A stretch of 64,000 nucleotides of DNA from Prochlorococcus marinus str. MIT 0917 (GCF_027359575.1 NZ_CP114784.1:1053819-1117818); one strand, 5' to 3'. Counted from the first letter of the stretch, positions 27,189-38,618 are shown. The notes: a model not told the origin generated them from the sequence alone. Translations and numbers: made by a program.

Positions 27189-27695
27189 ATGGGTCAAGTT
27201 CTTGTTTTGAATGCGTCCTATGAGCCATTGAACATCACTTCATGGCGTCGCGCGACTGTTTTAATGCTTAAAGGCAAGGCTGAGAGTCTTGAAGAGGATA
27301 TTTCACACAATATTAGGCAAGATGTAAAAGCTCCAACGGTAATAAGATTAAGACAATTTATTAGAGTGCCATATCGTGATATTCCTCTATCTAGAAAAAA
27401 CATATTTCAAAGAGATAATAACTGTTGTCAATATTGTGGCCAGAAAAATAAAAAACTTTCAATTGATCATGTTTTACCACGCAGTAGAGGAGGAACTGAC
27501 AATTGGGAAAATGTGATTACGGCATGTCTTCAATGCAACGTAATGAAAGGCAATAGAACCCCTGAAGAAGCAAAGATGCCTTTAAAAACGAAACCTTATA
27601 AACCTTTAAATAACATGAGTTTTGAAACCACAAAACAAATCCATTCTGGTCGTCATAAAGAATGGAGTAAATACGTGATTGGATGGGTAGCTTAG
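27189..27695 (+). CDS. HNH endonuclease family protein
   Basis: 168 residues. Zinc-binding CQYCG and CLQCN frame the HNH core LSIDHVLPRSRGGTDNWENV, with conserved Asn and the second His position. The N-terminus MGQVLVLNASYEPLNITSWR is typical of the single-copy HNH protein conserved in cyanobacteria and other bacteria. The natural target is unknown; it has no restriction partner nearby. It ends 6 bp before the convergent prfA stop. Confidence 0.88.
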   Translation: MGQVLVLNASYEPLNITSWRRATVLMLKGKAESLEEDISHNIRQDVKAPTVIRLRQFIRVPYRDIPLSRKNIFQRDNNCCQYCGQKNKKLSIDHVLPRSRGGTDNWENVITACLQCNVMKGNRTPEEAKMPLKTKPYKPLNNMSFETTKQIHSGRHKEWSKYVIGWVA

Positions 27696-27701
27696 TTTCT
27701 T

Positions 27702-28799
27702 TTACTCTTCTGATTGATTACTAAGCTCTTCCATTTGCCTTTTTTGTTCTTCTGCGATACAAGCGCCAATAACATCTTCTAATTGACCTGCCAGAACTTG
27801 TTCAAGGGGAAAATTAATTCCTAATCTATGATCAGTCGTTCGATTATCTTTGTAGTTATAAGTCCGTATCTTTTCACTTCTATCTCCTGTGCCAACCTGA
27901 GACAATCTAGCTGATCTTTCTTTTGCATTAGCTTCTGCAATTTCTAGTTCTAATAATTTAGCTCTTAAAATTTCCATTGCTCTTTCTCTATTTTGTAATT
28001 GAGAACGTTCCTGTGTACAAAAAACTCTTATACCTGAGGGCTTATGAAATAAATCAATAGCTGTTTCTACTTTATTTACATTTTGCCCACCAGCACCACC
28101 TGATCTTGCCGTACTTATTTCTAAGTCAGTAGATTCTATTTTTACCTCCACCGGGTCAGCTTCTGGCATTACAGCAACAGTTGCAGTAGAAGTATGAACT
28201 CGTCCTTGGGATTCAGTTGATGGAACTCTTTGAACTCTATGAACACCTGCTTCAAATTTTAATTGGCTATAAACAGATTCTCCTTTGACTGAGATAATCA
28301 TTTCACGAAAGCCACCCATATCAGCTTCGGTTGAACTTATGGGCTTTACATTCCAACCAAGTTTTTGTCCATATCTCTCATACATTCTTGCTAAGTCACC
28401 AGCCCATAAACAAGCTTCATTTCCTCCTGCTCCAGCTCTTATTTCAAGCATTACACTTTTTTCATCTCTTGGATCTTTGGGTAAAAGAGCCAAAGTCAAT
28501 TTATGAATTAATTCATTTTTTGAAAGTTCCAGATTCTCAAGTTCTTCTCTAGCAAGAAGTTCCATCTCTTTATCTTCTCTACTTGCTTTTACTAAATCTT
28601 TAGCCTCTACAAACTCTCTTTCTATAGTTTGGAGTTTTGCATAATCATTGACCAATGGCTCTAAACGTGATCGTTCTCTAGCAATTTTCTCAAGCTGTTT
28701 GGGATCAGATGCAACATCTGGATCAGCCAGCTGCAACTCCAAGTTTTGAAAACTACTTTTAGCTGTTTCTAATCGTTTTATTAGGGTTGAAGAATCCAT
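27702..28799 (-). CDS. prfA: Peptide chain release factor 1
   Basis: Recognises UAA and UAG and triggers release of the finished peptide. The hydrolysis loop GGQ is in [15 protein letters not shown], and the codon-recognition region lies upstream around [16 protein letters not shown]. 365 residues is normal. Last gene of the long minus-strand ribosomal block, 35 bp after rpmE. Confidence 0.98.
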   Translation of the reverse strand: MDSSTLIKRLETAKSSFQNLELQLADPDVASDPKQLEKIARERSRLEPLVNDYAKLQTIEREFVEAKDLVKASREDKEMELLAREELENLELSKNELIHKLTLALLPKDPRDEKSVMLEIRAGAGGNEACLWAGDLARMYERYGQKLGWNVKPISSTEADMGGFREMIISVKGESVYSQLKFEAGVHRVQRVPSTESQGRVHTSTATVAVMPEADPVEVKIESTDLEISTARSGGAGGQNVNKVETAIDLFHKPSGIRVFCTQERSQLQNRERAMEILRAKLLELEIAEANAKERSARLSQVGTGDRSEKIRTYNYKDNRTTDHRLGINFPLEQVLAGQLEDVIGACIAEEQKRQMEELSNQSEE

Positions 28800-28834
28800 T
28801 CTTTGTATTCCCTAATTTTTTAGATCAACTTCTA

Positions 28835-29095
28835 TCAAATTTCTTTTTGTTCTTTTTTAGATTTATCTTTTTCATCAGTTGAGTCAGATGAAGCCATACC
28901 ATATTTTTTCATGAATCTATCCACTCTTCCTTCCGTATCTAAAATTTTCTGGGTACCTGTAAAGAAAGGATGGTTTCCACTCCAAACATCAACTTGAATT
29001 TCAGGCTGCGTAGAACCTGTTGTCATAACAACTTCTCCATTACAAATAACTTTTGCTTCTGGATACCAAGTTGGATGTATATCTGATTTAGGCAT
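28835..29095 (-). CDS. rpmE: Ribosomal protein bL31, zinc-free form
   Basis: 86 residues from the ATG giving MPKSDIHPTWYPEAKV; an in-frame upstream extension is rejected because L31 starts here. Contains VWSGNHPFFTG and a charged C-terminal extension after MKKYGM. Only one cysteine (VICNG) is present, so the four-ligand zinc ribbon of the C+ type is missing. This gives the C- form. Confidence 0.95.
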   Translation of the reverse strand: MPKSDIHPTWYPEAKVICNGEVVMTTGSTQPEIQVDVWSGNHPFFTGTQKILDTEGRVDRFMKKYGMASSDSTDEKDKSKKEQKEI

Positions 29096-29132
29096 AGTAA
29101 AAAAAGAGCAAGATTTAAGGTGAAAAGTAAAA

Positions 29133-29540
29133 TTATCTCTTAGAGAATTGTGGAGCCTTACGAGCTTTTTTGAGACCATATTTACGCCTCTCTTTTGCTC
29201 TAGGATCTCGACTAAGATGACCCTCTACTTTCAAGGGCTTACGGTTATCAAGTGACAATTCACATAAAGCCCTAGCAGCTCCCTGCTTTATGGCATCTGA
29301 CTGACCAGTCAAACCTCCGCCATATACATTCACTAAAACATCATATGATTCACTCAAGCCTAGAGTTTTTAGAGGAGCTTTAACAGCAGATATATATGCT
29401 GGATTAAAATTCAAATAATGGTTCCCTGGGCGACCATTTATTATTATTTCACCTTTTCCAGGGGTTAACCTTACTCTGGCGACGGAGGTCTTTCGTCTAC
29501 CAGTTCCCCAGTAGACTACTTTGTTTGTGGAACTATTCAT
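29133..29540 (-). CDS. rpsI: Ribosomal protein uS9
   Basis: 135 residues of the small subunit. [16 protein letters not shown] at the N-terminus and the C-terminal [12 protein letters not shown], whose end reaches the P-site tRNA, are diagnostic. Start overlaps the rplM stop by 4 bp, the usual rplM-rpsI pair. Confidence 0.98.
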   Translation of the reverse strand: MNSSTNKVVYWGTGRRKTSVARVRLTPGKGEIIINGRPGNHYLNFNPAYISAVKAPLKTLGLSESYDVLVNVYGGGLTGQSDAIKQGAARALCELSLDNRKPLKVEGHLSRDPRAKERRKYGLKKARKAPQFSKR

Positions 29541-29989
29541 TTCGAAACAGGTTCAGAATTTAAATTGAGAATTTTAGGTTCTTGAGCTGAATGAGGGTGA
29601 TCAGAGCCTTTATACACTTTGAGTTTAGTAAATAACTGCCTTCCTAATCTTGTATGAGGCAACATTCCTTTAATTGCCTTCTCAACTATTCTCTCTGGAA
29701 TTCTGGATTGAAGAGCCTTAAAGGTTTCAACTTTCATTCCTCCAGGACGTCCAGAGTGCCTGCGATAAAGTTTTTGATCAGATTTTTTACCGGTCACTTT
29801 GATCTTTTCTGCATTCACAACAACGACAAAATCACCAGTATCCAAATGAGGAGTGAAATTTGGCTTTGTTTTACCCCTAAGTAGACTAGCAACTTCAGTT
29901 GCTAGTCTACCTAGAGTCTGATTCTCTGCATCAACCAGAAACCACTGGCGATCTATTGAATCCGGTGATGGAACGGATGTCTTGTTCAT
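29537..29989 (-). CDS. rplM: Ribosomal protein uL13
   Basis: 150 residues of the large subunit. [19 protein letters not shown] and the [19 protein letters not shown] region are typical. A gap of ~220 bp separates it from truA upstream, and a TAGAAT on the minus strand at 30092-30097 could be a -10 box for a separate rplM-rpsI promoter. Confidence 0.98.
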   Translation of the reverse strand: MNKTSVPSPDSIDRQWFLVDAENQTLGRLATEVASLLRGKTKPNFTPHLDTGDFVVVVNAEKIKVTGKKSDQKLYRRHSGRPGGMKVETFKALQSRIPERIVEKAIKGMLPHTRLGRQLFTKLKVYKGSDHPHSAQEPKILNLNSEPVSK

Positions 29990-30212
29990 TTTTCCTGAAC
30001 ACCTTTAACACTGAATAAGCAGTATCGTTTTGATAATGCTGTTTATGGAAGTTATCAAGTCAAAAAATTGATCTGATGCTTCAGAAAAAGGATTCTACAC
30101 TTTCATGGCTTAAAACTGGCTTTTTTTTTTGTATAAAATTTAAATTGCTGATTTAGCAAAATTACCAATTTTTAATTTATAAATCTTTGATGTGTTCTGT
30201 ATATTTTGAACA

Positions 30213-31022
30213 CTAAAATATTGGAAGAGAAAAACTAGGAAAAGTATCAAAACTTTTCTCTTTTGAAAAGAGTGGTTCCTCATAACCGACTCTTATCAAA
30301 CAAAGACCATAAGGTGGAGCAGACTCTTTAACCTCAGAGCGCAAACAGTTTCTCCATCTATGTCTAAATTTTTCAAGAGAAAGTCGTTTTTCTCCAACAG
30401 CAACTAATTGACCCATCACAAGCCTTACCATCCCATACAAAAATCCACTGGCCTGAATTTCAACTGTGACTATATCCCCATTACGAAAAATAGAAACATC
30501 TTGAATTGTGGTGAATGAATTACTCCTATTACTTCCAGCTTTTTGAAACGCTGCAAAATCATGTAAACCCAATAAATCATTCAGAGCATTATTCATTAAA
30601 TTAATATCCAATCTAAATCTATATCTATGCCAACTTATATTTTGAAGAAAAAGATTTGGGTAGGAACCGTTAAAGATAGAATATCTATACCTTCTATACT
30701 TTGCTGAATAGCAAGCATGCCAGTCTCTGGGAACACTCACTGCTTCAAGGACTTTAATTGATGCTGGAAGTCTTCCATTCAGAGCTGATGGCCATTTGTG
30801 AATAGGAATTGGGCCAGAACAATCAAAATGAACAACTTGTCCTGAAGCATGCACTCCTGAATCAGTTCTGCCAGCTGCTATTACTTTGACAGGTTTAATT
30901 GGATCAAGTTCTGCAATTTTTTCTTCTAAAGTTCCTTGAACAGTTATTGAATCTTTTTGGTTTTGCCAGCCTTTAAAATCTGTTCCATCGTATTGAATAA
31001 CAAGAGCAATTCTATTCGTCAA
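30213..31022 (-). CDS. truA: tRNA pseudouridine(38-40) synthase
   Basis: Makes pseudouridine at positions 38-40 of the tRNA anticodon arm. The catalytic aspartate is in [30 protein letters not shown] and [16 protein letters not shown] are further family landmarks. 269 residues. It follows rplQ by 52 bp, as in many cyanobacteria. Confidence 0.97.
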   Translation of the reverse strand: MTNRIALVIQYDGTDFKGWQNQKDSITVQGTLEEKIAELDPIKPVKVIAAGRTDSGVHASGQVVHFDCSGPIPIHKWPSALNGRLPASIKVLEAVSVPRDWHACYSAKYRRYRYSIFNGSYPNLFLQNISWHRYRFRLDINLMNNALNDLLGLHDFAAFQKAGSNRSNSFTTIQDVSIFRNGDIVTVEIQASGFLYGMVRLVMGQLVAVGEKRLSLEKFRHRWRNCLRSEVKESAPPYGLCLIRVGYEEPLFSKEKSFDTFPSFSLPIF

Positions 31023-31074
31023 ATCGTACTAAAAAAATAAAAGATATTAATTTACATTTGTGAATAATTAATCC

Positions 31075-31425
31075 CTATACAAGCTCAACAATTGCCATTT
31101 CTGAATTGTCACCACGCCTTGGAGTAGTTCTAACAATCCTTGTATATCCTCCTTGACGATCACCGTATCTCTCTTGGGCCTTTTCAAAAAGTGCATGAAC
31201 CAACTGCTTATCGTATACATATCCAATAGCTCTTCTCCTTGAAGCAAGGCTGCCATCCTTAGCTAAAGTAATCATTCTTTCAGTTTCGTTTCTTAAAGCT
31301 TTGGCTCTTGCTTTAGTTGTTGTAACTCTACCTTCGCGAATCAGTTGAGTAGTTAATCCTCTTAAAAGTGCCTTCCTTTGATCTGCAGGGAGACTCAATT
31401 GTGGGATTCGACGTTGATGACGCAT
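31075..31425 (-). CDS. rplQ: Ribosomal protein bL17
   Basis: 116 residues. [20 protein letters not shown], then [18 protein letters not shown], are typical L17 signatures near the exit tunnel. It follows rpoA, closing the alpha-operon part. Confidence 0.98.
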   Translation of the reverse strand: MRHQRRIPQLSLPADQRKALLRGLTTQLIREGRVTTTKARAKALRNETERMITLAKDGSLASRRRAIGYVYDKQLVHALFEKAQERYGDRQGGYTRIVRTTPRRGDNSEMAIVELV

Positions 31426-31464
31426 TTGATTAGCTTTAAAATTTAGTAGTGAGAAAACTGAAAG

Positions 31465-32403
31465 TCATGCAGAAGTTCTACTTTGAGGAATAGAAATCCC
31501 AATTCTCTCTAGAGCTTCAATAACTTCATCAGCAGATTTAGAACCGAAGTTCTTAATTTCCAATAAATCCTCATAACTGAAACCCATCAGATCAGAAACA
31601 GAGTTAACTTGGGCTCGTTTGAGGCAATTGTAAGCTCGTACAGATAAGTTTAACTCCTCAAGGGGTATTTGGGCCTCTGCTGCAGGCTCTGGCTCTTCAG
31701 GAATTTCTTCTACCATTGAAACAGTAGCAAGAGGTTGAAAGAGTTCGATTAATTGATTCGCAGCCTCCGCTAATGCATCGTCTGGAGAGGTAGATCCGTC
31801 AGTTACTAACTCCATTTTTAATCTTTCTCTAGTAGATCCCCCCTCAGCCACAGCGGTTTCATCAATAGTAAAATTAACTCTATTTATAGGCATAAATACA
31901 GCATCTATTTGAAGCAAATCAATTGCGCTTGTCTCTTCATTCTTTCTATCAACTGGTCGATATCCAACACCTCTCTCTACATGTATTTCTAGTTCTAAGT
32001 TATGCCCCTCCTGAACTGTTGCTATTGGACGCTCACCATCTACAACTTCAACTAGAGATGAGAACTGAATATCCTTTGCTTTAACTTCAGCGGGGCCGGA
32101 TACAACCAGTCTTCCTATCTCAAGCTCTTGACTACGACTATCAACTGAAATCTGCTTACAATTTAGAAGAATGTCTAATACGTCTTCTCTTACACCAGGA
32201 ATTGTTGCATATTCATGATTAACACCTGCAATCCTTACAGCAGTGACTGCGCTGCCTTCGAGACCGCCCATTAAAACTCTGCGTAAAGAATTACCCAAAG
32301 TTGTTGCTTGACCTCTTTCAAGAGGTCCAATTAGGAAAACGCCTGTTTGGGAACGATCACTAGAAACTTGATGGTCGATCCTGTCTATCTGGTATTGCAA
32401 CAC
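31465..32403 (-). CDS. rpoA: RNA polymerase alpha subunit
   Basis: 312 residues. The N-terminal assembly domain ([20 protein letters not shown]) and the C-terminal domain ([20 protein letters not shown], then [19 protein letters not shown]) are joined by an acidic linker with [13 protein letters not shown]. The C-terminal helix-hairpin-helix binds UP elements and activators. Confidence 0.99.
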   Translation of the reverse strand: MLQYQIDRIDHQVSSDRSQTGVFLIGPLERGQATTLGNSLRRVLMGGLEGSAVTAVRIAGVNHEYATIPGVREDVLDILLNCKQISVDSRSQELEIGRLVVSGPAEVKAKDIQFSSLVEVVDGERPIATVQEGHNLELEIHVERGVGYRPVDRKNEETSAIDLLQIDAVFMPINRVNFTIDETAVAEGGSTRERLKMELVTDGSTSPDDALAEAANQLIELFQPLATVSMVEEIPEEPEPAAEAQIPLEELNLSVRAYNCLKRAQVNSVSDLMGFSYEDLLEIKNFGSKSADEVIEALERIGISIPQSRTSA

Positions 32404-32452
32404 GGTCTAATGGGATGTGGAAAAAAAGAAAAGTTCACTTAAGTGAGTAGAT

Positions 32453-32845
32453 TTAAACGCGCCTGCGTTTAGGTCTCCTGCAACCGTTATGAGGAAGAGG
32501 AGTTACATCTCTGATCAAAGTAATTTCAAGACCAGCTACTTGCAACGCTCTTATTGCGGTTTCACGACCTGAGCCTGGTCCACGTACAAGAACTTCGATT
32601 TGGCGCATTCCTTGCTCTAAGGCCCTTCGGGCTGCAAGTTCAGCAGCGGTCTGAGCAGCAAAAGGAGTACCTTTTCGAGCTCCTTTAAATCCACTTGCTC
32701 CTGCTGATGACCAGGAAATTACTTCACCAGAGGTATCAGTAATTGAGACAATGGTGTTATTGAAGGTACTTTGAATATGCACAACTCCATTTGGAACGTT
32801 GCGCTTTGACTTCTTAGAACCGGATTTCTTTGAGGTTGTAGCCAT
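32453..32845 (-). CDS. rpsK: Ribosomal protein uS11
   Basis: 130 residues. [18 protein letters not shown] and the C-terminal [20 protein letters not shown] are diagnostic. It sits on the platform near the mRNA exit. Order rpsM-rpsK-rpoA-rplQ is the classical alpha operon without S4. Confidence 0.98.
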   Translation of the reverse strand: MATTSKKSGSKKSKRNVPNGVVHIQSTFNNTIVSITDTSGEVISWSSAGASGFKGARKGTPFAAQTAAELAARRALEQGMRQIEVLVRGPGSGRETAIRALQVAGLEITLIRDVTPLPHNGCRRPKRRRV

Positions 32846-32912
32846 TAGGCTGTGTTTTATTTAAAAAAATTTAGTAAATTACCAGTTAGTTGGTAACAGT
32901 AGTCTAAAAATA

Positions 32913-33278
32913 TTATTTCTTTCTTCCTGCAACAGTTTTTCTAGCTCCTCTCCTTGTGCGAGCGTTAGTTCTTGTTCGTTGACCACGAACAGGCAGGCTC
33001 ATTCTATGCCTCCGTCCACGTACACATCCGATATCTTGAAGTCGTTTAAGAGCCATTCCTTCTTGACGCCTTAAATCTCCTTCAAGAGTGAATTCTTCAG
33101 TAACAGCTCTGAGCTTCTGAATATCACTATCTTCTAAATCCTTTACACGAATATCAGGATTAACACCTGACTTTTCAAGGATAGCCTGAGCTCTGGTTAA
33201 GCCAATGCCGTAGATGTAAGTAAGGGCAACTTCTACCCGCTTTTCGCGAGGTATATCGATGCCTGAAATCCGTGCCAC
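32913..33278 (-). CDS. rpsM: Ribosomal protein uS13
   Basis: 121 residues. [20 protein letters not shown], then the helix-turn [14 protein letters not shown] and the basic C-terminus [15 protein letters not shown], which contacts A- and P-site tRNA. Follows rpmJ. Confidence 0.98.
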   Translation of the reverse strand: MARISGIDIPREKRVEVALTYIYGIGLTRAQAILEKSGVNPDIRVKDLEDSDIQKLRAVTEEFTLEGDLRRQEGMALKRLQDIGCVRGRRHRMSLPVRGQRTRTNARTRRGARKTVAGRKK

Positions 33279-33389
33279 TTAGGGATAAATCGAAGAGGAC
33301 AATAAAAATCATCATAAATTAATGATGACGTTGTTGAAAGAAGTAAACGAAAAAAATTAATCGTTTAAGACTTCTTAAAAAGTCAGGAA

Positions 33390-33506
33390 TCAGCCCTGAC
33401 GCTGCTTGTTACGAGGCCTTTTCTTGTTTATCACATAGATTCGGCCTCTTCGCCTCACGATCTGATCGTCAGGACTAATTTTTTTGACTGAGGATCTAAC
33501 CTTCAT
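33390..33506 (-). CDS. rpmJ: Ribosomal protein bL36, zinc-free form
   Basis: A 38-residue frame found by translation of the gap between adk and rps[21 protein letters not shown], then [18 protein letters not shown]. The usual C-x2-C, C and H zinc ligands of L36 are all absent (SPDD where CxxC stands, INKKRPR for the third Cys and His). Like the L31 here, this is the C- type. ATG start at 33506. Confidence 0.96.
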
Positions 33507-33550
33507 TTGGTGAGACTCTCCTATTTCCAAACTATAACTTTACTACATCG

Positions 33551-34099
33551 TCAGCCTAAAGACTTCTCAATGCATGAAAAAACAACATCTATGTCAGCAT
33601 TACCTTCTATCTCCTTGAGAATACCTTGCTTCTTATACAAATCAATTAGAGGAGAGGTTTTGTCTCTGTATATTTTCAGTCTGTTAGTTATTACTTGTTC
33701 ATTGTCATCCTGCCTTCCTCTTTCTAAAAGCCTTTTAATTAAATAATCGTCAGCAATTTTTATTAATATAACTCCTTCCAAAGGTTGCTTGATTTTTTCT
33801 AAAAGATTTTCAAGAGAATTAGCTTGATTAACATTTCTAGGGAACCCATCAAGTAACCACCCCTCATTAATATTTACCAATCTTCCTTCAACAATTGAGA
33901 GAACTAATTCATCACTTACTAATTCTCCTTTATTCATAATCTCAGCAGCTTTGAGACCTAAAACAGAACCAGAGGAGACTTCATCTCTAAGTAAATCTCC
34001 AGTGGAAAGATGAACTAATCCGTATTTTTTGCATAAAAGATTTGCTTGCGTTCCTTTACCTGCGCCAGGGGGGCCAAGGAAAAGTAATTTTTTTTTCAT
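33551..34099 (-). CDS. adk: Adenylate kinase
   Basis: Balances AMP, ADP and ATP. 182 residues: the short form without the zinc-type LID insert. P-loop FLGPPGAGKGTQANLL, AMP-site HLSTGDLLRDEV and DGFPRNVNQA, and LID region LLERGRQDDNE are all visible. 25 bp after secY, the standard spc-operon place. Confidence 0.98.
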   Translation of the reverse strand: MKKKLLFLGPPGAGKGTQANLLCKKYGLVHLSTGDLLRDEVSSGSVLGLKAAEIMNKGELVSDELVLSIVEGRLVNINEGWLLDGFPRNVNQANSLENLLEKIKQPLEGVILIKIADDYLIKRLLERGRQDDNEQVITNRLKIYRDKTSPLIDLYKKQGILKEIEGNADIDVVFSCIEKSLG

Positions 34100-34124
34100 T
34101 TAAATAAAAATCATACAAAAAATT

Positions 34125-35444
34125 TTACTGTCTCACCAATCCTTCATATCTTTGAGAAATTACATAAGTCTGAATCTGCTTAGATGTATCTATTGCAACT
34201 CCTACCAAAATCAATAAGGAAGTCGCTCCAAGCCCTTGAAAAGTTTGTACATTAGTCGCTCTCTCTACTGCGGCAGGGACAATAGCAACAGAACCTAGAA
34301 ATAATCCACCAAGTAAAGTAAGACGGTTTTGCACACCTGAAAGATAATTAGAAGTAGAACCTCCTGGCCTTACTCCAGGAATTGCAACACCACCTTTTTT
34401 TAAATTAGATGCAATATCTATTGGGTTAATCGTTAAAGAAGCATAAAAGTAAGCAAAACCTAGAATCAATGCAAAGAAGGTAATTGCATAAGGCCATGGA
34501 TTAGATGAGCCTGGATTCAGTGAACTAGCAGCCTTAATAAGTAAAGGGTTTTGAGTGAAATTTGCAATTGTTATTGGGAGGAAAATCAATGCAGAAGCAA
34601 AAATTATTGGCATAACACCTCCAGCATTTAACTTAAGAGGTAGATAACTTTGTCTACTTGGCAAAAGCGCTGTTCCTCCCATTTGGCTTTTTGCACTTAC
34701 TATTGGGATTCTTCTAGCACCTTCTTGAACAAAAATAATGCCAACAATAGTAATTAAAAAAACAATCAAAAGAATTATTATCCCCAAAACATCTGCTCTA
34801 TCTCCGGTTTGAGCTTTTTCAATAGTAGAGCTCAGTGCCTTAGGTAAAGTTGCAACAATATTCAAGAAAATAACCAAAGAAGCACCTTGGCCTATACCTT
34901 TTTCAGTAATAATCTCACTAAGCCACATCACTATCATTGATCCAGTAACTAATGCCAAGGATGTTTGAATAACAAATTCAGTTTCACTAAGACCTGCGAC
35001 AGCGTACTGTCTAAGAATCAAAGCAAAAACTGTACTCTGAACTAAGCCCCAACCCAAAGCCACATACCTAGTGATTTGGGCAATCTTCCTTCTTCCTGCC
35101 TCCCCCTCATTCTTCTGTAAATCTTCAAGTTGAGGTAATGAAGCAGTAAGCAATTGAATAATTATTGACGCATTAATGAATGGCAGAATACCTAATGCAA
35201 AAACACCCAAAGTTGAGATTCCACCGCCTGTAAAGATATCAAGGAATCCAATAAGTTGACCTCCCTGATCAATAAAAGTTTTAAAAGCCTCTCTATCTAT
35301 CCCAGGCATGGGAATGTAAATACCTAGTCGAACAACTAACAATAAACCAAGGGTCGTAAACACTCTTCCCCTTAGCTCCTCGTTAGTGAAAAGCTGGGTA
35401 ATCACCTCGCCTGCACTTGGATTTCGACCACGACTTATTAACAT
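34125..35444 (-). CDS. secY: Protein translocase subunit SecY
   Basis: 439 residues, ten predicted membrane spans; the pore of the Sec translocon in plasma and thylakoid membranes. Plug region FTGGGISTLGVFALGILPFI, and the C-terminal cytosolic loops with VQEGARRIPIV and GVAIPGVRPG that meet the ribosome and SecA. Between rplO and adk as usual. Confidence 0.98.
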   Translation of the reverse strand: MLISRGRNPSAGEVITQLFTNEELRGRVFTTLGLLLVVRLGIYIPMPGIDREAFKTFIDQGGQLIGFLDIFTGGGISTLGVFALGILPFINASIIIQLLTASLPQLEDLQKNEGEAGRRKIAQITRYVALGWGLVQSTVFALILRQYAVAGLSETEFVIQTSLALVTGSMIVMWLSEIITEKGIGQGASLVIFLNIVATLPKALSSTIEKAQTGDRADVLGIIILLIVFLITIVGIIFVQEGARRIPIVSAKSQMGGTALLPSRQSYLPLKLNAGGVMPIIFASALIFLPITIANFTQNPLLIKAASSLNPGSSNPWPYAITFFALILGFAYFYASLTINPIDIASNLKKGGVAIPGVRPGGSTSNYLSGVQNRLTLLGGLFLGSVAIVPAAVERATNVQTFQGLGATSLLILVGVAIDTSKQIQTYVISQRYEGLVRQ

Positions 35445-35503
35445 TTAAAATGATAATTTATTTGAGGCTAATGTATAAAATTATATTTTCAAAGAAACAA
35501 CAC

Positions 35504-35956
35504 TTAAGTGTACAACTCACAGGTTCCTCCAAGGTCTTCAATTTTCTTTTTGGCGGATGCTGTGAAAGCAGCAGCTTGAACAGTTAATTTAACTTCTAAT
35601 TTGCCGTTACCAAGAATTTTTAGAGGATATTTTGGTTTTGTCAAAATACCCTCCTTGACCAATAAATCAAGGTTAACCACAGTACCATCCTTCAAATCAT
35701 TCAAAGTCGAAACATTGAGGACAGTAAAATTTTTCTGATTAACTATTGGGAAATGCTTTAGTTTTGGTACTCGCCTGTATAAAGGCATCTGACCACCCTC
35801 AAATCCTGGACGAGTAGGTCTTCCTGATCGAGATTTTTGCCCACGCATTCCAAAGCCGCAACTAGCTCCTTGGCCAGCAGCTATACCTCGACCTTTACGC
35901 ATTTTTTTACGTCTAGATCCTTTATTTGACTGAAGGGCTTCTAATTTAATAGTCAT
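35504..35956 (-). CDS. rplO: Ribosomal protein uL15
   Basis: 150 residues. The Gly/Arg-rich N-terminus ([40 protein letters not shown]) threads into 23S rRNA. It directly follows rpsE with 5 bp; the L30 gene that sits here in many bacteria is absent, as in cyanobacteria. Confidence 0.98.
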   Translation of the reverse strand: MTIKLEALQSNKGSRRKKMRKGRGIAAGQGASCGFGMRGQKSRSGRPTRPGFEGGQMPLYRRVPKLKHFPIVNQKNFTVLNVSTLNDLKDGTVVNLDLLVKEGILTKPKYPLKILGNGKLEVKLTVQAAAFTASAKKKIEDLGGTCELYT

Positions 35957-35961
35957 GATTT

Positions 35962-36588
35962 TTAAGAGTAAATCTGCTCAAGGGAGATACCACGCTCTTT
36001 TGCTGTGGCTTTATGAGTTCTTAACTCACTTAAAGCAACCATTGCAGCGCGAGCATTATTAAGAGGGGTCTTACTACCTAACCTCTTAGCAAGTACATTC
36101 TTAATTCCAGCTAATTCTAAAACAGTACGAATTGAACCTCCTGCAATTACACCTGTTCCCGGCGCTGCAGGACGAATTAATACACTTGCTGCTCCATCTC
36201 TGCCGTTAGAGAGAGTTGGAATTGAGCTATTTCGAGTTAAAGGAACACGAACTAAATGTTTTTTTCCATCAGCAACTCCTTTCCGAACAGCACCAATAAC
36301 ATCTCCCGCTTTTCCTACCCCAACTCCAACTTGGCCTTTTTCATTTCCCACTACAACTATTGCCCTGAAACTCATTTTCTTTCCACCTTTGACTGTTTTA
36401 GAGACCCTTCTAATTTGAACAACGCGTTCTTGCCATTCAGAGTCTCTTTCTTGACCTCTTCTATCTCTTCTCCCTCCGCGTTTTTCACCACGGTTGCGGC
36501 GATTTTCCTGCCTACCATCAGCTGCAGGAGGATTATCTGATGATCCAGAAGTTTTTTTATTTGGTGACTGGTTTTTAGAGTCTGTCAT
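35962..36588 (-). CDS. rpsE: Ribosomal protein uS5
   Basis: 208 residues. An N-terminal low-complexity extension rich in Arg, Asp and Gly ([18 protein letters not shown]) precedes the core [20 protein letters not shown], then [18 protein letters not shown]5 affects decoding accuracy at the mRNA entry channel. Confidence 0.98.
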   Translation of the reverse strand: MTDSKNQSPNKKTSGSSDNPPAADGRQENRRNRGEKRGGRRDRRGQERDSEWQERVVQIRRVSKTVKGGKKMSFRAIVVVGNEKGQVGVGVGKAGDVIGAVRKGVADGKKHLVRVPLTRNSSIPTLSNGRDGAASVLIRPAAPGTGVIAGGSIRTVLELAGIKNVLAKRLGSKTPLNNARAAMVALSELRTHKATAKERGISLEQIYS

Positions 36589-36602
36589 TATTAAAGCAAT
36601 AA

Positions 36603-36971
36603 TTAAAAGTTCAAGCCTGCCACTCTGGCCGCTTCGGCTAGAGCTTTAACCCTGCCATGATAGATGTTCCCACCTCTGTCAAAGATAACTTGTTTGATGC
36701 CTTTTGATAAAGCTTTTTTGGCAACAAGATCTCCTACTGCTGTAGAGGCATCGCAACTTCCAGCATTAGCTTTTAAAGAAGCCTTGAGGTCTTTATCGAG
36801 GGTTGATGCTGCACATATAGTATTTTGAGCATCATCATCTATTATTTGAGCATAGATGTGGTTATTAGACCGAAATACAGCAAGTCTTGGACGAGCCTCT
36901 GTTCCGCTTAAGTTTCTCCTCAAGCGTTTATGTCGTTTTTGGGTCTGTTGTTTTCTAGAAAGTTTTGACAT
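36603..36971 (-). CDS. rplR: Ribosomal protein uL18
   Basis: 122 residues; binds 5S r[23 protein letters not shown], then [17 protein letters not shown], and [16 protein letters not shown] near the C-terminus are typical. Between rplF and rpsE. Confidence 0.98.
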   Translation of the reverse strand: MSKLSRKQQTQKRHKRLRRNLSGTEARPRLAVFRSNNHIYAQIIDDDAQNTICAASTLDKDLKASLKANAGSCDASTAVGDLVAKKALSKGIKQVIFDRGGNIYHGRVKALAEAARVAGLNF

Positions 36972-37004
36972 GGCTAAAAAATTTAAAAAGACAAATAAGC
37001 AAGA

Positions 37005-37547
37005 TTAAGAAGCTTTGCCAGACTTACCAGCTTTTCTAATTATGTTTTCTCCTTCATACTTGATCCCTTTACCTTTATAAGGTTCAGGAGGTCTAATTGC
37101 TCTTATTTTTGCAGCTTCGTTGCCAACTAATTCTTTATCAGGACCAGTTACAGTCACATTTGTATTATTTTCAACTTTAAAAGTAATGCCTTCTGGAGGT
37201 ACAACCTCAACTGGATGACTATAACCGGCACTAACAACAAGAGTTTTTCCTTTTACTTGAGCTCTTGAGCCAACACCTACAATCTCAAGTTTTTTTGTAA
37301 AACCATTACTAACGCCCTCAACCATATTTGCCACAAGAGATCTGCATAGTCCATGCATTTCCCTGGACTGTCTCTTTTCATTTATAGGTTTAACAACAAT
37401 TATGTTGTCATTTTTGCTTAGGCTGACTCCAGTAGGAAGGGTTCGCTGCAGTTGACCCTTTGGACCTTTTACAGTGATAGAAAGTCCTTCGAGTTTTACA
37501 TCTACCTTTTCGGGAAGGGAGATTGGTTTTTTTCCAGTACGAGACAT
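37005..37547 (-). CDS. rplF: Ribosomal protein uL6
   Basis: 180 residues with the two-fold repeated fold. [20 protein letters not shown] at the N-terminus and the 23S-binding C-terminal [19 protein letters not shown] are diagnostic. Confidence 0.98.
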   Translation of the reverse strand: MSRTGKKPISLPEKVDVKLEGLSITVKGPKGQLQRTLPTGVSLSKNDNIIVVKPINEKRQSREMHGLCRSLVANMVEGVSNGFTKKLEIVGVGSRAQVKGKTLVVSAGYSHPVEVVPPEGITFKVENNTNVTVTGPDKELVGNEAAKIRAIRPPEPYKGKGIKYEGENIIRKAGKSGKAS

Positions 37548-37564
37548 AATAAATACCTAATCAA

Positions 37565-37966
37565 TCAACAGACGTAGCAGAGGACTTCTCCTCCAACACC
37601 TTGCTTGCGAGCATCACGATCGCTCATGACTCCCTTAGAGGTGGAAATTATTGCAACTCCAAGGCCTCCTAAAACTTTTGGTAATCCTCGAGTATTTTTA
37701 TAAATCCTCAAGCCTGGTTTACTGACTCGCTGCATTGAACGAATAATGGGTGAGCGATGCTTACCAGTATATTTCAATCCAAGAATGAGCTGCTTTCGAA
37801 AGCCTTCTCCTTCTTCATTGATTTCTGCAATAAATCCCTCACGCTGAAGAACCTTAGCGATACTAAGAGACATTCTTGAAGCAGGGACTTTGGTATTTTC
37901 ATGACGTTTTTCACTTGCATTTCTTATGCGAGTGAGCATGTCTGAAATTGGATCGTGGTTGGCCAT
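37565..37966 (-). CDS. rpsH: Ribosomal protein uS8
   Basis: 133 residues. [20 protein letters not shown] and the C-terminal [20 protein letters not shown] are the family ends. It follows rplE directly with no S14 gene between them, the cyanobacterial arrangement. Confidence 0.98.
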   Translation of the reverse strand: MANHDPISDMLTRIRNASEKRHENTKVPASRMSLSIAKVLQREGFIAEINEEGEGFRKQLILGLKYTGKHRSPIIRSMQRVSKPGLRIYKNTRGLPKVLGGLGVAIISTSKGVMSDRDARKQGVGGEVLCYVC

Positions 37967-37985
37967 AGTATTTAGCTAATCAAAC

Positions 37986-38525
37986 TCATTTTTTACGGAA
38001 GGGCATTCCCATTTCACTAAGAAGAGCCTTACCTTGTTCATCAGAGGAAGCACTGGTCACAATTGTGATATCCATCCCTCTAATAGTGTCGACTTTGTCA
38101 AAAGTAATCTCAGGGAAGATAAGTTGCTCTTTGACTCCAATGGTGTAATTTCCTCGGCCATCAAAGCTTTTTGGACTCACACCACGAAAATCTCTAATTC
38201 TTGGAAGTGCCAAATTAATAAACCTTTCCAAGAAGGCGTACATGCGGTCACCTCTAAGTGTGACTACACAACCTATAGGCATTCCCTGTCTAATTTTAAA
38301 GGTAGCAATTGCTTTCTTGGCCCTTGTTATAAGAGCTTTTTGCCCAGAAATGGTAGCCATTTCAGCTAGAGAAGCTTCTAAAGCTTTTGAATTAGATGCA
38401 GCCTCACCAAGTCCTCTGTTTAAAGTGACCTTTTGCACTTTAGGAACTTGATGAACATTTTTCAGACCGAGGTCTTTTAAAAGCTTTGGTCTAATTGTCT
38501 CTCGGTAGCGGGTTTTTAGTGACAT
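37986..38525 (-). CDS. rplE: Ribosomal protein uL5
   Basis: 179 residues; binds 5S rRNA and touches the P-site t[35 protein letters not shown] and [20 protein letters not shown] are typical. Confidence 0.98.
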   Translation of the reverse strand: MSLKTRYRETIRPKLLKDLGLKNVHQVPKVQKVTLNRGLGEAASNSKALEASLAEMATISGQKALITRAKKAIATFKIRQGMPIGCVVTLRGDRMYAFLERFINLALPRIRDFRGVSPKSFDGRGNYTIGVKEQLIFPEITFDKVDTIRGMDITIVTSASSDEQGKALLSEMGMPFRKK

Positions 38526-38618
38526 TGCTGGAAAAAAGTTGATTCTGGTCTTGGTCAGAATTCAAGTGGGAAAAGAAAGTCTGCTTTAGTTAATTCAGAC
38601 AAAGGAATAGTGAATTAA

